From a virus, in the IMG/VR virus record IMGVR_UViG_3300042892_001926, positions 1 to 52,688 of that record: a stretch of DNA of 52,688 nucleotides; one strand, 5' to 3'. The notes under the pieces are model-generated. The model ran no database searches, was not told the origin of the DNA, and saw nothing but the letters and a program-made list of their open reading frames with translations. Both the position numbers and the translations under genes were made by a program. Below, piece after piece: positions 14,081-21,260 of this stretch (position 1 is the first letter of the stretch; each line of letters begins with the position of its first letter).

Positions 14081-14666
14081 CGTCATCTCTTTCAATTATT
14101 AGGTCTCTGTCTCTCATCCAGCTCACAATTTCTTTCCAGAATTTGTTTTCTAACAAGGCAACTCTTGCGGAAATGGCCCATCGTGGCTCTTCTCCCATGA
14201 TCACAGCATGTGGAATTCCTACTCTGGTCAAAGTCAATTCAGAACCCATGTTACACCTGTCAATCTCTGTAAGTTTATTAATTGGCCAGTTGTAGAATAT
14301 GGTGCCGGCTGCATCCCGTTGTGGAGGTTTTGCATCAATTTTTGGTAGATTGTACCAGGTCATGTCGCAGTCGCTTCCGCCAATTACCCAGTTAAGTCCG
14401 TATGTGGAAATTCTTATAGGATGATGTTTGTGAATATCTATGTGTGCGTTGAAAGTGTTGTATCCAGGTGCTCTATAAAATACCAACGCATCTCCAAATT
14501 CAAAACCTAACAATTTTATTTCTTTGATCCATTGAGGATTAAAAATTTTGCTTGCAGGAACGTCCCATATCCCAAACTTTTTCCCCTGGGGATCGGGAAA
14601 TTTCCAGTCTGGATTGATTGCATTGCTACAATCAATCTTTAATTTGTACCAACAATGTTCTTTCAT
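14058..14666 (-). CDS. 2OG-Fe(II) oxygenase-like protein, paralog A
   Basis: This protein (202 aa) shares its whole plan with the next gene: NPDWKFPD start, FGIWDVPASKIFNPQWI, FYRAPGYNTFNAHIDIH (HXD), YGLNWVIGGSDCDMTWYN, then IPHAVIMGEEPRWAISARV (distal His and Arg). The two arose by tandem duplication and have diverged. The HXD...H...R order fits Fe(II)/2OG enzymes, related in pattern to the aspartyl/asparaginyl hydroxylase side of the superfamily. It overlaps neighbours on both sides, so translation is coupled. The substrate is unknown. Confidence 0.68.
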   Translation of the reverse strand: MKEHCWYKLKIDCSNAINPDWKFPDPQGKKFGIWDVPASKIFNPQWIKEIKLLGFEFGDALVFYRAPGYNTFNAHIDIHKHHPIRISTYGLNWVIGGSDCDMTWYNLPKIDAKPPQRDAAGTIFYNWPINKLTEIDRCNMGSELTLTRVGIPHAVIMGEEPRWAISARVALLENKFWKEIVSWMRDRDLIIERDDDVPKDQI

Positions 14667-15256
14667 AGAGATCTTTCAACTAAAATATTTTTTGAACGCA
14701 TTAGATCGACAACTTTCTCCCAAGGCATATCGTTGGGAATAAATGTTCTTGCAGAGAAACACCACCTAGGTTCTTCGCCCATCACAATAGCATGTGGCAA
14801 GCCTGTTTTTACCAATGTTACCTGTTTGTCAATGTGACATCTTTCAACTTCTTTCAATTCTTTCAAGGGCCAGGATACATAGGGAGTGTTGACACGAGTG
14901 TATGTAATTTTTTCTTTGGCATTAGGTGGCAGTTCATACCACACCATTTCACTGTTTTTGCCGCCTACACACCAGTTTATACCAAAATTGTGAATTCTAA
15001 ATGGCTCTGCTGTGCTAACATCTATGTGTCCATCCACAGTGTGTGCATGTGATCCTCTGTAAAAAATCATAGCATTCACAATAGGAAGCCCAATGGATCC
15101 CATGTAAACCAGCCACTCCTGGTTAAAAATAAGATTGGATGGCGGTTGCCAAACTCCGTATTTGCCAGTTACGTCAAATGTGACACACTGCTGTTTCCAG
15201 TCAGGCTTGAGTGCATTTGATACATCAATGTTCAACCTGTAATAACAATTATTCAT
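14663..15256 (-). CDS. 2OG-Fe(II) oxygenase-like protein, paralog B
   Basis: This is the partner of the 14058 gene. It has KPDWKQ, YGVWQPPSNLIFNQEWL, FYRGSHAHTVDGHIDVS (HXD), FGINWCVGGKNSEMVWYE and LPHAIVMGEEPRWCFSAR. Both share the unusual MGEEPRW block after the distal His, which may mark a subfamily. The ATG at 15256 follows a possible GTG; the upstream stop overlaps it. The protein is predicted cytoplasmic. It could act on the same class of substrate as its paralog. Confidence 0.68.
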   Translation of the reverse strand: MNNCYYRLNIDVSNALKPDWKQQCVTFDVTGKYGVWQPPSNLIFNQEWLVYMGSIGLPIVNAMIFYRGSHAHTVDGHIDVSTAEPFRIHNFGINWCVGGKNSEMVWYELPPNAKEKITYTRVNTPYVSWPLKELKEVERCHIDKQVTLVKTGLPHAIVMGEEPRWCFSARTFIPNDMPWEKVVDLMRSKNILVERSL

Positions 15257-15890
15257 CACGTATGTATCCTAATCTTGTTAATATATTTTTGCAATTTTTA
15301 AAAGTACGAATACCGTGTTCTCGGTTGAAATTCCATCCAACTACAATTCTTTCTTGGCTGCTGAGATTTCTAACACCGTGCCATTCATGTGTTGCTGTCA
15401 AATATGCATGAGTATTTATTGCATAGGTGTACACCGCAGGAGCCAATGCCGAGTACATTTGGCGTTCTCCAAATTTGTTCAGCTTTGGAATATCATAGTA
15501 TTCTGATACGCATTGATCTGAGCAGCCTGATATTGGAAAATAAATTGCCTCACCTCGCCAACCTCTGTCAATGTGTGGATACATTATTGCTCCAGCAGGA
15601 ATTTTTGTAATAACAGCAGCTTTTTCCATAAATGGCAACAGATCTGAAAAGTGTTGCCATAATGGATCGTTGTCTGCTTCTTCTACTACAAATCCGGCAT
15701 TGTCATGTCCTCTGTCGTATCCAACTCCAGTTTCCCAACTGGCACCTTTGAACCACAATGCCGATGTTGCTGTGCCTGTGTATTTTTCTGGCATGTGCAT
15801 TTCAAAATATTTGAAATACAGTTGTTGCATTGCATTCAGTTGTGTTTCACTGAAATGCAATTTGGCAAACAACTCACTAGCCGGTTTCAT
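15249..15890 (-). CDS. 2OG-Fe(II) oxygenase-like protein (213 aa)
   Basis: The motif order is MYPHIDRGWRG (HXD), AIYFPISGCSDQCVSEYYD, then ATHEWHGVRN (distal His) and ERIVVGWNF (Arg). The core is again a cupin-like double-stranded beta-helix. The N-terminal ~60 residues include an Ala/Trp-rich GTATSALWFKGASWETG segment not seen in the others. It overlaps the GNAT gene upstream by four bases and paralog B downstream by eight. It is the fourth oxygenase-like protein in a row. Substrate unknown. Confidence 0.68.
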   Translation of the reverse strand: MKPASELFAKLHFSETQLNAMQQLYFKYFEMHMPEKYTGTATSALWFKGASWETGVGYDRGHDNAGFVVEEADNDPLWQHFSDLLPFMEKAAVITKIPAGAIMYPHIDRGWRGEAIYFPISGCSDQCVSEYYDIPKLNKFGERQMYSALAPAVYTYAINTHAYLTATHEWHGVRNLSSQERIVVGWNFNREHGIRTFKNCKNILTRLGYIRDE

Positions 15891-16348
15891 ACCAACATTT
15901 TTCCCACAATAACATCTTCGTCGGTATAGCCTAGTCTGTGCAAGATTGGTCTAAAGTCGGGCTCGCCTTTTACATGCCAAGTAATTTTATGTGCATACTT
16001 GCGCATTTCTTGTTCACTGTATTTGATCAATCGAATACCGGTCATGCCCAACCGATGATCCTTGTGTAAAAAAAGCACATCATTGGATGCAACAATTGTT
16101 TCTTTGTAGTGTATGTGTGGTTTCACAAACCACGCACTGTATCCTACCAACATGTTGTCTTCTTCTTCCAGTCTTGCTGTCAGCAGATAGAATTGATTTT
16201 TCTTTTCCATTTGATCATAAAGGTCCCAATCAGGGGCCAATTTGATTTTGTCTTTGTGTTTGGTCAGTTCGTGATAATGGTCTATCAGCATGGGTTCCAT
16301 TTCCGGACGCACTGTCAATACTGGTTCACATTGTAATTTTAATGCCAT
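15887..16348 (-). CDS. GNAT-family N-acetyltransferase, phage type
   Basis: The 153-residue protein has LTARLEEEDNMLVGYSAWFV, DVLFLHKDHRLGMTGIRLIKYSEQE (beta4 and the R/Q-x-x-G-x-A-like pyrophosphate loop, here HRLGMTG) and KITWHVKG, with a short C-terminal strand. This matches small GNAT acetyltransferases common in tailed phages, where the target is usually unknown. The first ~40 residues form a helical lid (ELTKHKDKIKLAPDWD). It lies directly before the oxygenase genes with a four-base overlap, which suggests the same pathway. Confidence 0.75.
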   Translation of the reverse strand: MALKLQCEPVLTVRPEMEPMLIDHYHELTKHKDKIKLAPDWDLYDQMEKKNQFYLLTARLEEEDNMLVGYSAWFVKPHIHYKETIVASNDVLFLHKDHRLGMTGIRLIKYSEQEMRKYAHKITWHVKGEPDFRPILHRLGYTDEDVIVGKMLV

Positions 16349-16362
16349 TTTGTTTCCATTTG

Positions 16363-16824
16363 TTATAGATCTTTTTCCATCCTGTAGTACACAGGTTTCA
16401 TGCCTACTTTAACACAACTGTGTTGTCGAACAATATTATTAACATGTACATAACTGGCTATTTTTTTTGCATTCATACTTTTGATTTGAATTTCAAAATA
16501 CTTGTGCAACAATGTGTATATTCCACGCTTTCTATATTTTTCATCAACTGCACTCAGTATGATCCAGGCAGTTTTAGAAACATCATCTAGCATTTCAAAC
16601 ACAATATGTCCTACTACAATTCCATCTACTTCGGCATAGATAGCCTTGGACCTGTTGTTGCCTACAAGATTATGATGATAATGACCATCTTCAATCAATT
16701 TTGCAAAATTCTTTAGAAAGAATGGAATTAATGGGCCGCCGCCCATGCCTGCACAATACTTGACAGTAACTGTTGAATCTTTATGATCCAGTTCCTTACC
16801 CAACACTATGTCTGTGGTAGCCAT
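16363..16824 (-). CDS. GNAT-family N-acetyltransferase (second)
   Basis: GNAT features: AIYAEVDGIVVGHIVFEML, AWIILSAVDEKYRKRGIYTLLHKYFEIQIK (acetyl-CoA loop RKRGIY) and ASYVHVNNIVRQHSCVKVGMKPV (typical C-terminal N-x-x-x-x-x-x-x-x-x-G-M-x-x-x ending). It is unlike the first GNAT in sequence. The ATG at 16824 is preferred over an upstream TTG. The start lies within the 3' end of the ATP-pyrophosphatase gene. The substrate may be an amine made or exposed by the cluster, but this is inference. Confidence 0.78.
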   Translation of the reverse strand: MATTDIVLGKELDHKDSTVTVKYCAGMGGGPLIPFFLKNFAKLIEDGHYHHNLVGNNRSKAIYAEVDGIVVGHIVFEMLDDVSKTAWIILSAVDEKYRKRGIYTLLHKYFEIQIKSMNAKKIASYVHVNNIVRQHSCVKVGMKPVYYRMEKDL

Positions 16825-17759
16825 CCTCGTTTCCAATCAGTAGTAATCCATATTGCCTTGTCACGTCGACGTTGGTCATCTGTTCTATAGTGTCTCCAAC
16901 TAGGCATCTTTATTTTTTCTTTTGTGTACAACTCATCTTTGGTAAATTTTTGGATATGTTCTTTAATGGCCATTTTGTAGTAATTAAAGTTGTCACCGGA
17001 CCATTTTACCTCTGCAGGAGTCGACACAGCATAGTTATTCCAATCGCGGCCAGCACCAAAGTGAAAAAGGTTTTTGTTCAAAATCATTTCTTCTATTTCC
17101 AACAACCACATTAGTTGTTCGCTTTGATAATTCAATGTGTAGTCCAACCACCAGAAAAAATCTTTGACATTTTCCAATTTTCTAGGACATGCGTCGATCA
17201 ATCTAGTGTACATTTCTTGAGAACGACGATCCAGTGTGTTGAGAAACTCAGGAATAGTTTGTTTTAATTTTTCTACAGGCAGTGCTTGATATATGTTTGC
17301 ACCAAACACTGGATCCATCAAGTGTCCAGTTACAACAACTCCGTCTATAAGTGCTTGCCTCAACGGATCGTCGGTGTAAAAACTCATTTGTGATGTGGAT
17401 AATTTTCCTTCAATGAAATTCTTATAGAATTCAGGATATTCCTTAATGGAATTATTATCCATCATAACAACAATTTGCTCATGTGGTGCAATTTTTAACA
17501 ATTCTGACAGCACCAGTGTACTGTCTATGCCGCCACTCCATGTTACCACAAGTTTTTTTGAACCTGCTTTTTGCACTATGTTGGCAGCACTGTTGTGACA
17601 CAGTTCTTCAATGGACTTTGGCTGTACCAGTTGTCCAATTGGTGTTATGCATTCTATTTGAGGAATGTTGATCATTGCCCGTGTACGATCAAACACGTTG
17701 TACATATAATCAGGCGTGGTCATTGTAGGCGTGTAGCCTGCATGGTGATAATATTTCAA
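16806..17759 (-). CDS. PP-loop ATP pyrophosphatase (asparagine-synthetase-like domain)
   Basis: VVTWSGGIDSTLVLSELLK (residues ~71-89) is the SGGXDS PP-loop that binds ATP and releases pyrophosphate. Asparagine synthetase, argininosuccinate synthetase, QueC and tRNA-thiolation enzymes use this to adenylate a carbonyl. There is no glutaminase domain and no Cys pair typical of thiolation enzymes. An amide- or amidine-forming role is possible but unproven. The 317-residue product is Trp/Tyr-rich in its second half (FFWWLDYTLNYQSEQLMWLLE). The frame begins at a TTG overlapping the upstream TGA; an ATG at 17723 is an alternative start. Confidence 0.75.
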   Translation of the reverse strand: MKYYHHAGYTPTMTTPDYMYNVFDRTRAMINIPQIECITPIGQLVQPKSIEELCHNSAANIVQKAGSKKLVVTWSGGIDSTLVLSELLKIAPHEQIVVMMDNNSIKEYPEFYKNFIEGKLSTSQMSFYTDDPLRQALIDGVVVTGHLMDPVFGANIYQALPVEKLKQTIPEFLNTLDRRSQEMYTRLIDACPRKLENVKDFFWWLDYTLNYQSEQLMWLLEIEEMILNKNLFHFGAGRDWNNYAVSTPAEVKWSGDNFNYYKMAIKEHIQKFTKDELYTKEKIKMPSWRHYRTDDQRRRDKAIWITTDWKRGWLPQT

Positions 17760-17959
17760 AAGCTGATACCTATTTTAGCTAGATTGGCTCTTATTACATC
17801 GGGGCTCTGCAAAGCAACTTTTGGTTGCACAGGTTTTTTATAAGCACTCCAATCGGGGTAAATTAAAGTTAAATTATAAGTTGTGGGTGCTTCTGCACCC
17901 ACATGTAGATCGTATTTTTTGTCTTCTAATTCTAACTCAGGCAGTCGGTTGGTTATCAT
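17756..17959 (-). CDS. Hypothetical small protein (67 aa)
   Basis: Short acidic N-terminus (LPELELEDKKYDLHVGAEAPT), a central strand-like YNLTLIYPDW and a C-terminal helix (SPDVIRANLAKIGISF). It overlaps the desaturase gene upstream by 23 bases and the PP-loop gene downstream by four. Its tight placement means it is probably made with the ATP-pyrophosphatase. It could be a carrier, substrate or regulatory peptide for that enzyme; no motif proves this. Confidence 0.6.
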   Translation of the reverse strand: MITNRLPELELEDKKYDLHVGAEAPTTYNLTLIYPDWSAYKKPVQPKVALQSPDVIRANLAKIGISF

Positions 17960-18689
17960 TTTTCCTAATCAATCCTATCATTATTGCCCCAAGATCAAAG
18001 TAATGGGGTTTTGTATGCCAGTTCATTAATTTTGGTTTGTTATGGTGTTCTTTATGAATCCATTCACCACCCATAGGAATTAAAAATTCTAATAGCCATA
18101 AATTTCTTGCAGCCGATACTCTACTGTCGTTTTCTTCTAGTTTACCGTGTGCAAAAATTGTATGCATTCCCGCGGTAACAAGATAGGTAGTTGTAGGCAA
18201 TGCAAACAAATAAAAGAACGCATCAAAACTGATCAACAATAACAGTATACCGGTTACAATACTAATAGTCAACGAATGATTGACAAAAAACACATGCATA
18301 TCGTCACGAATCATTCGCAATTCATTTTTAGTTGCTTTGACATTGTCTCTTTCTTTGAATCTAAAAAAATGTCTAATGTCTGCATCATACGGATCATCTT
18401 TGGTATCTGTATACCTGTGGTGAGTCATATGAACAGAACTCCAGTGTACAGGAGCGGAATTCAATGTAGCACAACCTACCAATCCAAAGAACCAATGCCA
18501 AAATCTTGAACAAACAAATGCGTTGTGTGTAAACAGTCTATGATATCCCACTGTCACTGTGAGTGCAATGGTTAGATACATTAAAAATGCAGGTAGCAGC
18601 CACCATGACCATCCAGTAGAGACTGCCCAAAAAAGTGCTGGAAAAAACATCCAGCTTGCGATTGATCGTTGCCAAACTTTAGTTTTCAT
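17937..18689 (-). CDS. Fatty acid desaturase (acyl-CoA/delta-9 type), second copy
   Basis: A 250-residue membrane di-iron desaturase with boxes HRLFTH (50-55), HMTHH (87-91) and HKEHH (212-216). Four hydrophobic stretches (~10-48, 60-78, 135-160, 160-180) have the usual two-hairpin topology. The spacing is that of bacterial delta-9 acyl-CoA/acyl-lipid desaturases. It differs clearly from the 3957-4664 desaturase, so they are not a recent duplication. It overlaps neighbours on both sides. It could alter membrane fluidity or act on a lipid-like product of this cluster. Confidence 0.9.
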   Translation of the reverse strand: MKTKVWQRSIASWMFFPALFWAVSTGWSWWLLPAFLMYLTIALTVTVGYHRLFTHNAFVCSRFWHWFFGLVGCATLNSAPVHWSSVHMTHHRYTDTKDDPYDADIRHFFRFKERDNVKATKNELRMIRDDMHVFFVNHSLTISIVTGILLLLISFDAFFYLFALPTTTYLVTAGMHTIFAHGKLEENDSRVSAARNLWLLEFLIPMGGEWIHKEHHNKPKLMNWHTKPHYFDLGAIMIGLIRKNDNQPTA

Positions 18690-19191
18690 TTAAGAACCTC
18701 ATTGCGTAACAAGCAGCTGACCCTTCTACTCGAGCTTCTACGTCGCCACTTCTGATGCGAATCTGTGTAGGACCCACAAAAATCTTTCCTTTGATATTCA
18801 ATGAACCTCTCACAAGAAAGATATCACTGCCATTTTCAAGCATTGTAGGAGTATCAGGCTGTATAATAACACTGGCTAGACTTGGTAGCCCTTTTTTGTT
18901 GTAGGCATGTGGAATGCACAACCATTCTGTTTCAACAGGAAAATGCAGTTGCAGGTTTCCCGAAGTTGATGCACTGTCACTTTTGTGTTCAGCGTTGAGC
19001 CAACCCGGTGTTCGATCTGCAAGTTGTTCACCTGTTTCAATCACATTGACCTTGGCAACACCGTGGGTGTAATAATACCAGCCAGTTTTGACTAGACCGT
19101 TTTGTCCAATTGGCACAACTCTGGTATCGCCTGCCTTGGTCTGTGCCAGAATTACAACTTTTCCAAATGCAGCATGTGGTGTGAATTTCAT
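18679..19191 (-). CDS. Hypothetical protein with beta-rich C-terminus (170 aa)
   Basis: The protein starts with strand-like FGKVVILAQTKAGDTRVVPIG and a YYYTHGVAKVNVIETG segment. It ends in repeating short strands (SDIFLVRGSLNIKGKIFVGPTQIRIRSGDVEARVEGSAACYAMRF) like a cupin or a phage accessory beta domain. No catalytic motif is visible. The start overlaps the stop of the 19188 gene by four bases. It may be a structural or substrate-binding protein; the function is unknown. Confidence 0.6.
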   Translation of the reverse strand: MKFTPHAAFGKVVILAQTKAGDTRVVPIGQNGLVKTGWYYYTHGVAKVNVIETGEQLADRTPGWLNAEHKSDSASTSGNLQLHFPVETEWLCIPHAYNKKGLPSLASVIIQPDTPTMLENGSDIFLVRGSLNIKGKIFVGPTQIRIRSGDVEARVEGSAACYAMRFLNEN

Positions 19192-19673
19192 ATTGTGTTG
19201 TCTGCCATTTCTTGTAAAACTTCTTGAATTAGAATTTTCATTTTGATCTTGTTTTGCTCATCCGGACTGGCTACCTGTTCTGGACTGGATCTTCCCACAT
19301 GTGGCACATGTGGACGTGTGACAAACTGTCCAGGTACTGCTCGAATAGTAGGAGGAACTGATGTAGGCAAAGAAAAGTTTCCTATAGGATTGTGTATTAC
19401 AATAGCTTCTAGTTCTCGAACTTCGTGAGTGGTATCAATCAGTTGCTGAAGGGGGCCTTGGTCCACATTGGTGTTAACCAGTTCGTTGTTCCAGTAATCC
19501 TGAGGTGACGAATTTTTCAGCAAGGATAATATTTCTCGGGTGTTGTTCAATGCAGTTGCAGGAACACCGATGTTTAATTTTATTGTTGTACACTTGCTGT
19601 TAGATGGCACGTATTCAACCAAAAATGTGCCGCTGTCGCTGTAACTTAGAATTTTCATTGTGAAATGAATCAT
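19188..19673 (-). CDS. Hypothetical phage protein (161 aa)
   Basis: The N-terminal domain (~1-55: KILSYSDSGTFLVEYVPSNS...) looks beta-rich, with a mid helix (PLQQLIDTTHEVRELEAIV), a Pro-rich linker (SVPPTIRAVPGQF) and a charged C-terminal helix (DEQNKIKMKILIQEVLQEM). The ATG at 19673 has AAGGA about six bases upstream. It sits between the tail-type protein and the enzymes of the operon. No function can be given. Confidence 0.62.
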   Translation of the reverse strand: MIHFTMKILSYSDSGTFLVEYVPSNSKCTTIKLNIGVPATALNNTREILSLLKNSSPQDYWNNELVNTNVDQGPLQQLIDTTHEVRELEAIVIHNPIGNFSLPTSVPPTIRAVPGQFVTRPHVPHVGRSSPEQVASPDEQNKIKMKILIQEVLQEMADNTI

Positions 19674-19683
19674 TTTTTTCCTT

Positions 19684-20280
19684 TTAACCGTAGAAATTTA
19701 TAGAACAGGTTATTGTACCAGACGAGGGATGACTGGCACTAGGTACTTGCCAATTCCACCTACGTGCTGTTCCTGTTGCTTGAGTGCTTGTTCGTGCTGA
19801 TCGAACACCATTGATTGAGTACCCTGATACAGACACACTGAGAAAAGACAAATCGGAATCCGCAGGAGCCGCAGTTGATCTCAACTGAAGATGCCAGGCA
19901 TTTGTTCCTGTGCTGAAGTACAATGCTTCGATGACCATTGTGCCTGTTGGTGTTAAAAATGTGTCTTGACTGATACTGCCAAATGATCCGCCTTTTTTCT
20001 TCAGGCCGCCAATGCCGTATCCGTAATAAGAACCTTTTCCTTTTTTATACGGAATAGGAGTTGACCCAACGTTGATTGTAAATACCATGGTTTTTCTACC
20101 CCAGGTACTGTAGAAATTCTGAAGGGAAATGGCTCCGCTAACAGGAACAGCATTGTTAACACCAATGCTGGGAGTATATGCACCGCCACGGTACATTTGG
20201 TTGATTGGCGTAGGAGTCGGAACTCCAAATGCATTACGCAGGGTTAAAAAAGATATCGGTCCGGATGATGGTGTAGGCAT
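19684..20280 (-). CDS. Tail/virion protein with ISL-x-x-F-type modules
   Basis: The first ~60 residues carry GPISFLTLRNAFG, MYRGGAYTP and GAISLQNFYSTWG. These short beta-turn modules are typical of phage tail or receptor-binding proteins and often occur in series. The rest is a Ser/Thr/Gly-rich beta domain (VFTINVGSTPIPYKKGKGSYYGYGIGGLKKKGG ...). It has no signal peptide. It is the first gene of the long leftward operon, so the enzymes downstream are probably expressed with late genes. Role in adsorption inferred from the modules. Confidence 0.6.
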   Translation of the reverse strand: MPTPSSGPISFLTLRNAFGVPTPTPINQMYRGGAYTPSIGVNNAVPVSGAISLQNFYSTWGRKTMVFTINVGSTPIPYKKGKGSYYGYGIGGLKKKGGSFGSISQDTFLTPTGTMVIEALYFSTGTNAWHLQLRSTAAPADSDLSFLSVSVSGYSINGVRSARTSTQATGTARRWNWQVPSASHPSSGTITCSINFYG

Positions 20281-20442
20281 AACAGTCTCTCAATGAATTA
20301 CTGTTATTTAGTCTGACACATAGACCTTGGGTTTTGATTATTGATAAATGTCGGACTCCAAGGGGCGTGTAGATCCTCCGACTAGATTCTGCGTCTTTCA
20401 CGGCAGCAACCTGCTATACAGGTTTACCCCCACTAGATGCAG
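20281..20442 (-). other. Gene-free stretch with RNA hairpins (possible leader RNA)
   Basis: No credible gene is found in these 162 bases. On the minus strand there is an AACCTG-TATAG-CAGGTT hairpin, a second stem GTCGGA/TCCGAC with a 21-base loop, and a run of G that could pair with CCCC in that loop. A CTAAATAAC box lies near the downstream gene start. The region would be the 5' leader of the tail-type protein mRNA. No known riboswitch was recognised. Confidence 0.4.
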
Positions 20443-20916
20443 TTATTTAACACTTTCTGCAGGAACTGTTTTGACAAGTTTGCACATCAACATAAAGTGT
20501 TCATAGGCTTTACGAACGCTTTCATGTTCTAGCAATTTGTCTGCTTCTTCTGCCATGGCTTTAACGCCTGCTTCGGCAATTTCTCTAGCACTGGGGATTT
20601 CAATGTAGTAACGATCGTTGTCAAACGCTTTGGCCAATGCTTCCCAAGCCTTCTTTTGCTTTTCAGTAATGGGCTTGTTGTGCGGCCGCATTTCGCTGGC
20701 TTTTACAACTGCCGAACTGATGGCATCTTCTGCTACACGCCCGGCAGCAATCATAGCTGCATAATTTGGATCAATATTAAACCTACGGCTAGACCCACCA
20801 GGGTAGCACATAACCAAGTGAGCACCTTTCGGAAAACTGTCGAGATACTCGCTGTCGTATTCTGCAACTGGGACATACCGTCGTCCTTTTTTCTCATAGT
20901 AAATCTTCTTGGTCAT
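20443..20916 (-). CDS. Conserved phage hypothetical protein (157 aa)
   Basis: Starts MTKKIYYEKKGRRYVPV and has a strand-rich N-terminus (GAHLVMCYPGGSSRRFNI), then a mostly helical remainder (AGRVAEDAISSAVVKASEM, KAWEALAKAFDNDRYY, AREIAEAGVKAMAEEADKLLEH). The start motif is one I recall in T4-like marine phages, without a known role. The ATG at 20916 is chosen on this basis; ATG 20928 is also in frame. It overlaps the upstream zinc-ribbon-like gene by 23 bases. Confidence 0.65.
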   Translation of the reverse strand: MTKKIYYEKKGRRYVPVAEYDSEYLDSFPKGAHLVMCYPGGSSRRFNIDPNYAAMIAAGRVAEDAISSAVVKASEMRPHNKPITEKQKKAWEALAKAFDNDRYYIEIPSAREIAEAGVKAMAEEADKLLEHESVRKAYEHFMLMCKLVKTVPAESVK

Positions 20917-21208
20917 TTTGTAATCCATTGCTGTGTCGGTCTGTAGATTTTTCAACGTCTTGGAACAGGCGTTTTTCCTGTGCTGTTAACTTGTCTTTGT
21001 GTGTTTTGCGTGGATTACCGCACATAAAACATTTGGGATTGCCACAATCCATTGCGTGACGTTTTGCAAACCTATGTGGTTGCTTAGGTTCTCCAGGATT
21101 GTATTCACTAACTCGATGTTGTTTAGCAATCTTGGTTTGTTTTCGAACAGCATTGTCGTCTTTTTGTCTTCTACGGCTGTTCAAATACTTTGCTAATTCA
21201 TTTGCCAT
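20894..21208 (-). CDS. Small basic protein with CXXXXC-XX-C zinc-ribbon-like motif
   Basis: The 104-residue protein is Lys/Arg/Gln-rich at the start (LNSRRRQKDDNAVRKQTKIAKQHR). A central DCGNPKCFMCGNPRKTHKD contains three cysteines in a compact C-x4-C-x2-C pattern with a possible His ligand. A nucleic-acid-binding zinc site is plausible. Proteins with this CGNPKCFMCGNPR core are widespread in phages with no assigned function. A strong sigma-70 promoter lies directly upstream, so it may be an early gene. Confidence 0.7.
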   Translation of the reverse strand: MANELAKYLNSRRRQKDDNAVRKQTKIAKQHRVSEYNPGEPKQPHRFAKRHAMDCGNPKCFMCGNPRKTHKDKLTAQEKRLFQDVEKSTDRHSNGLQNDQEDLL

Positions 21209-21227
21209 GTGCTGTCTCCTTGCTACT

Positions 21228-21256
21228 AGTATAACAGTATTTTACCAAATTGTCAA
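21228..21256 (-). promoter_or_regulatory. Consensus sigma-70 promoter
   Basis: Perfect TTGACA and TATACT on the minus strand, 17-base spacing, just upstream of the zinc-ribbon-like gene at 21208 and immediately after the spike-like hydrolase gene. Confidence 0.8.
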
Positions 21257-21260
21257 GTGA

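Noticed and set aside
20281-20442. A tRNA gene in the structured stretch
   Set aside because: No acceptor stem, T-loop consensus or anticodon arm could be built on either strand.
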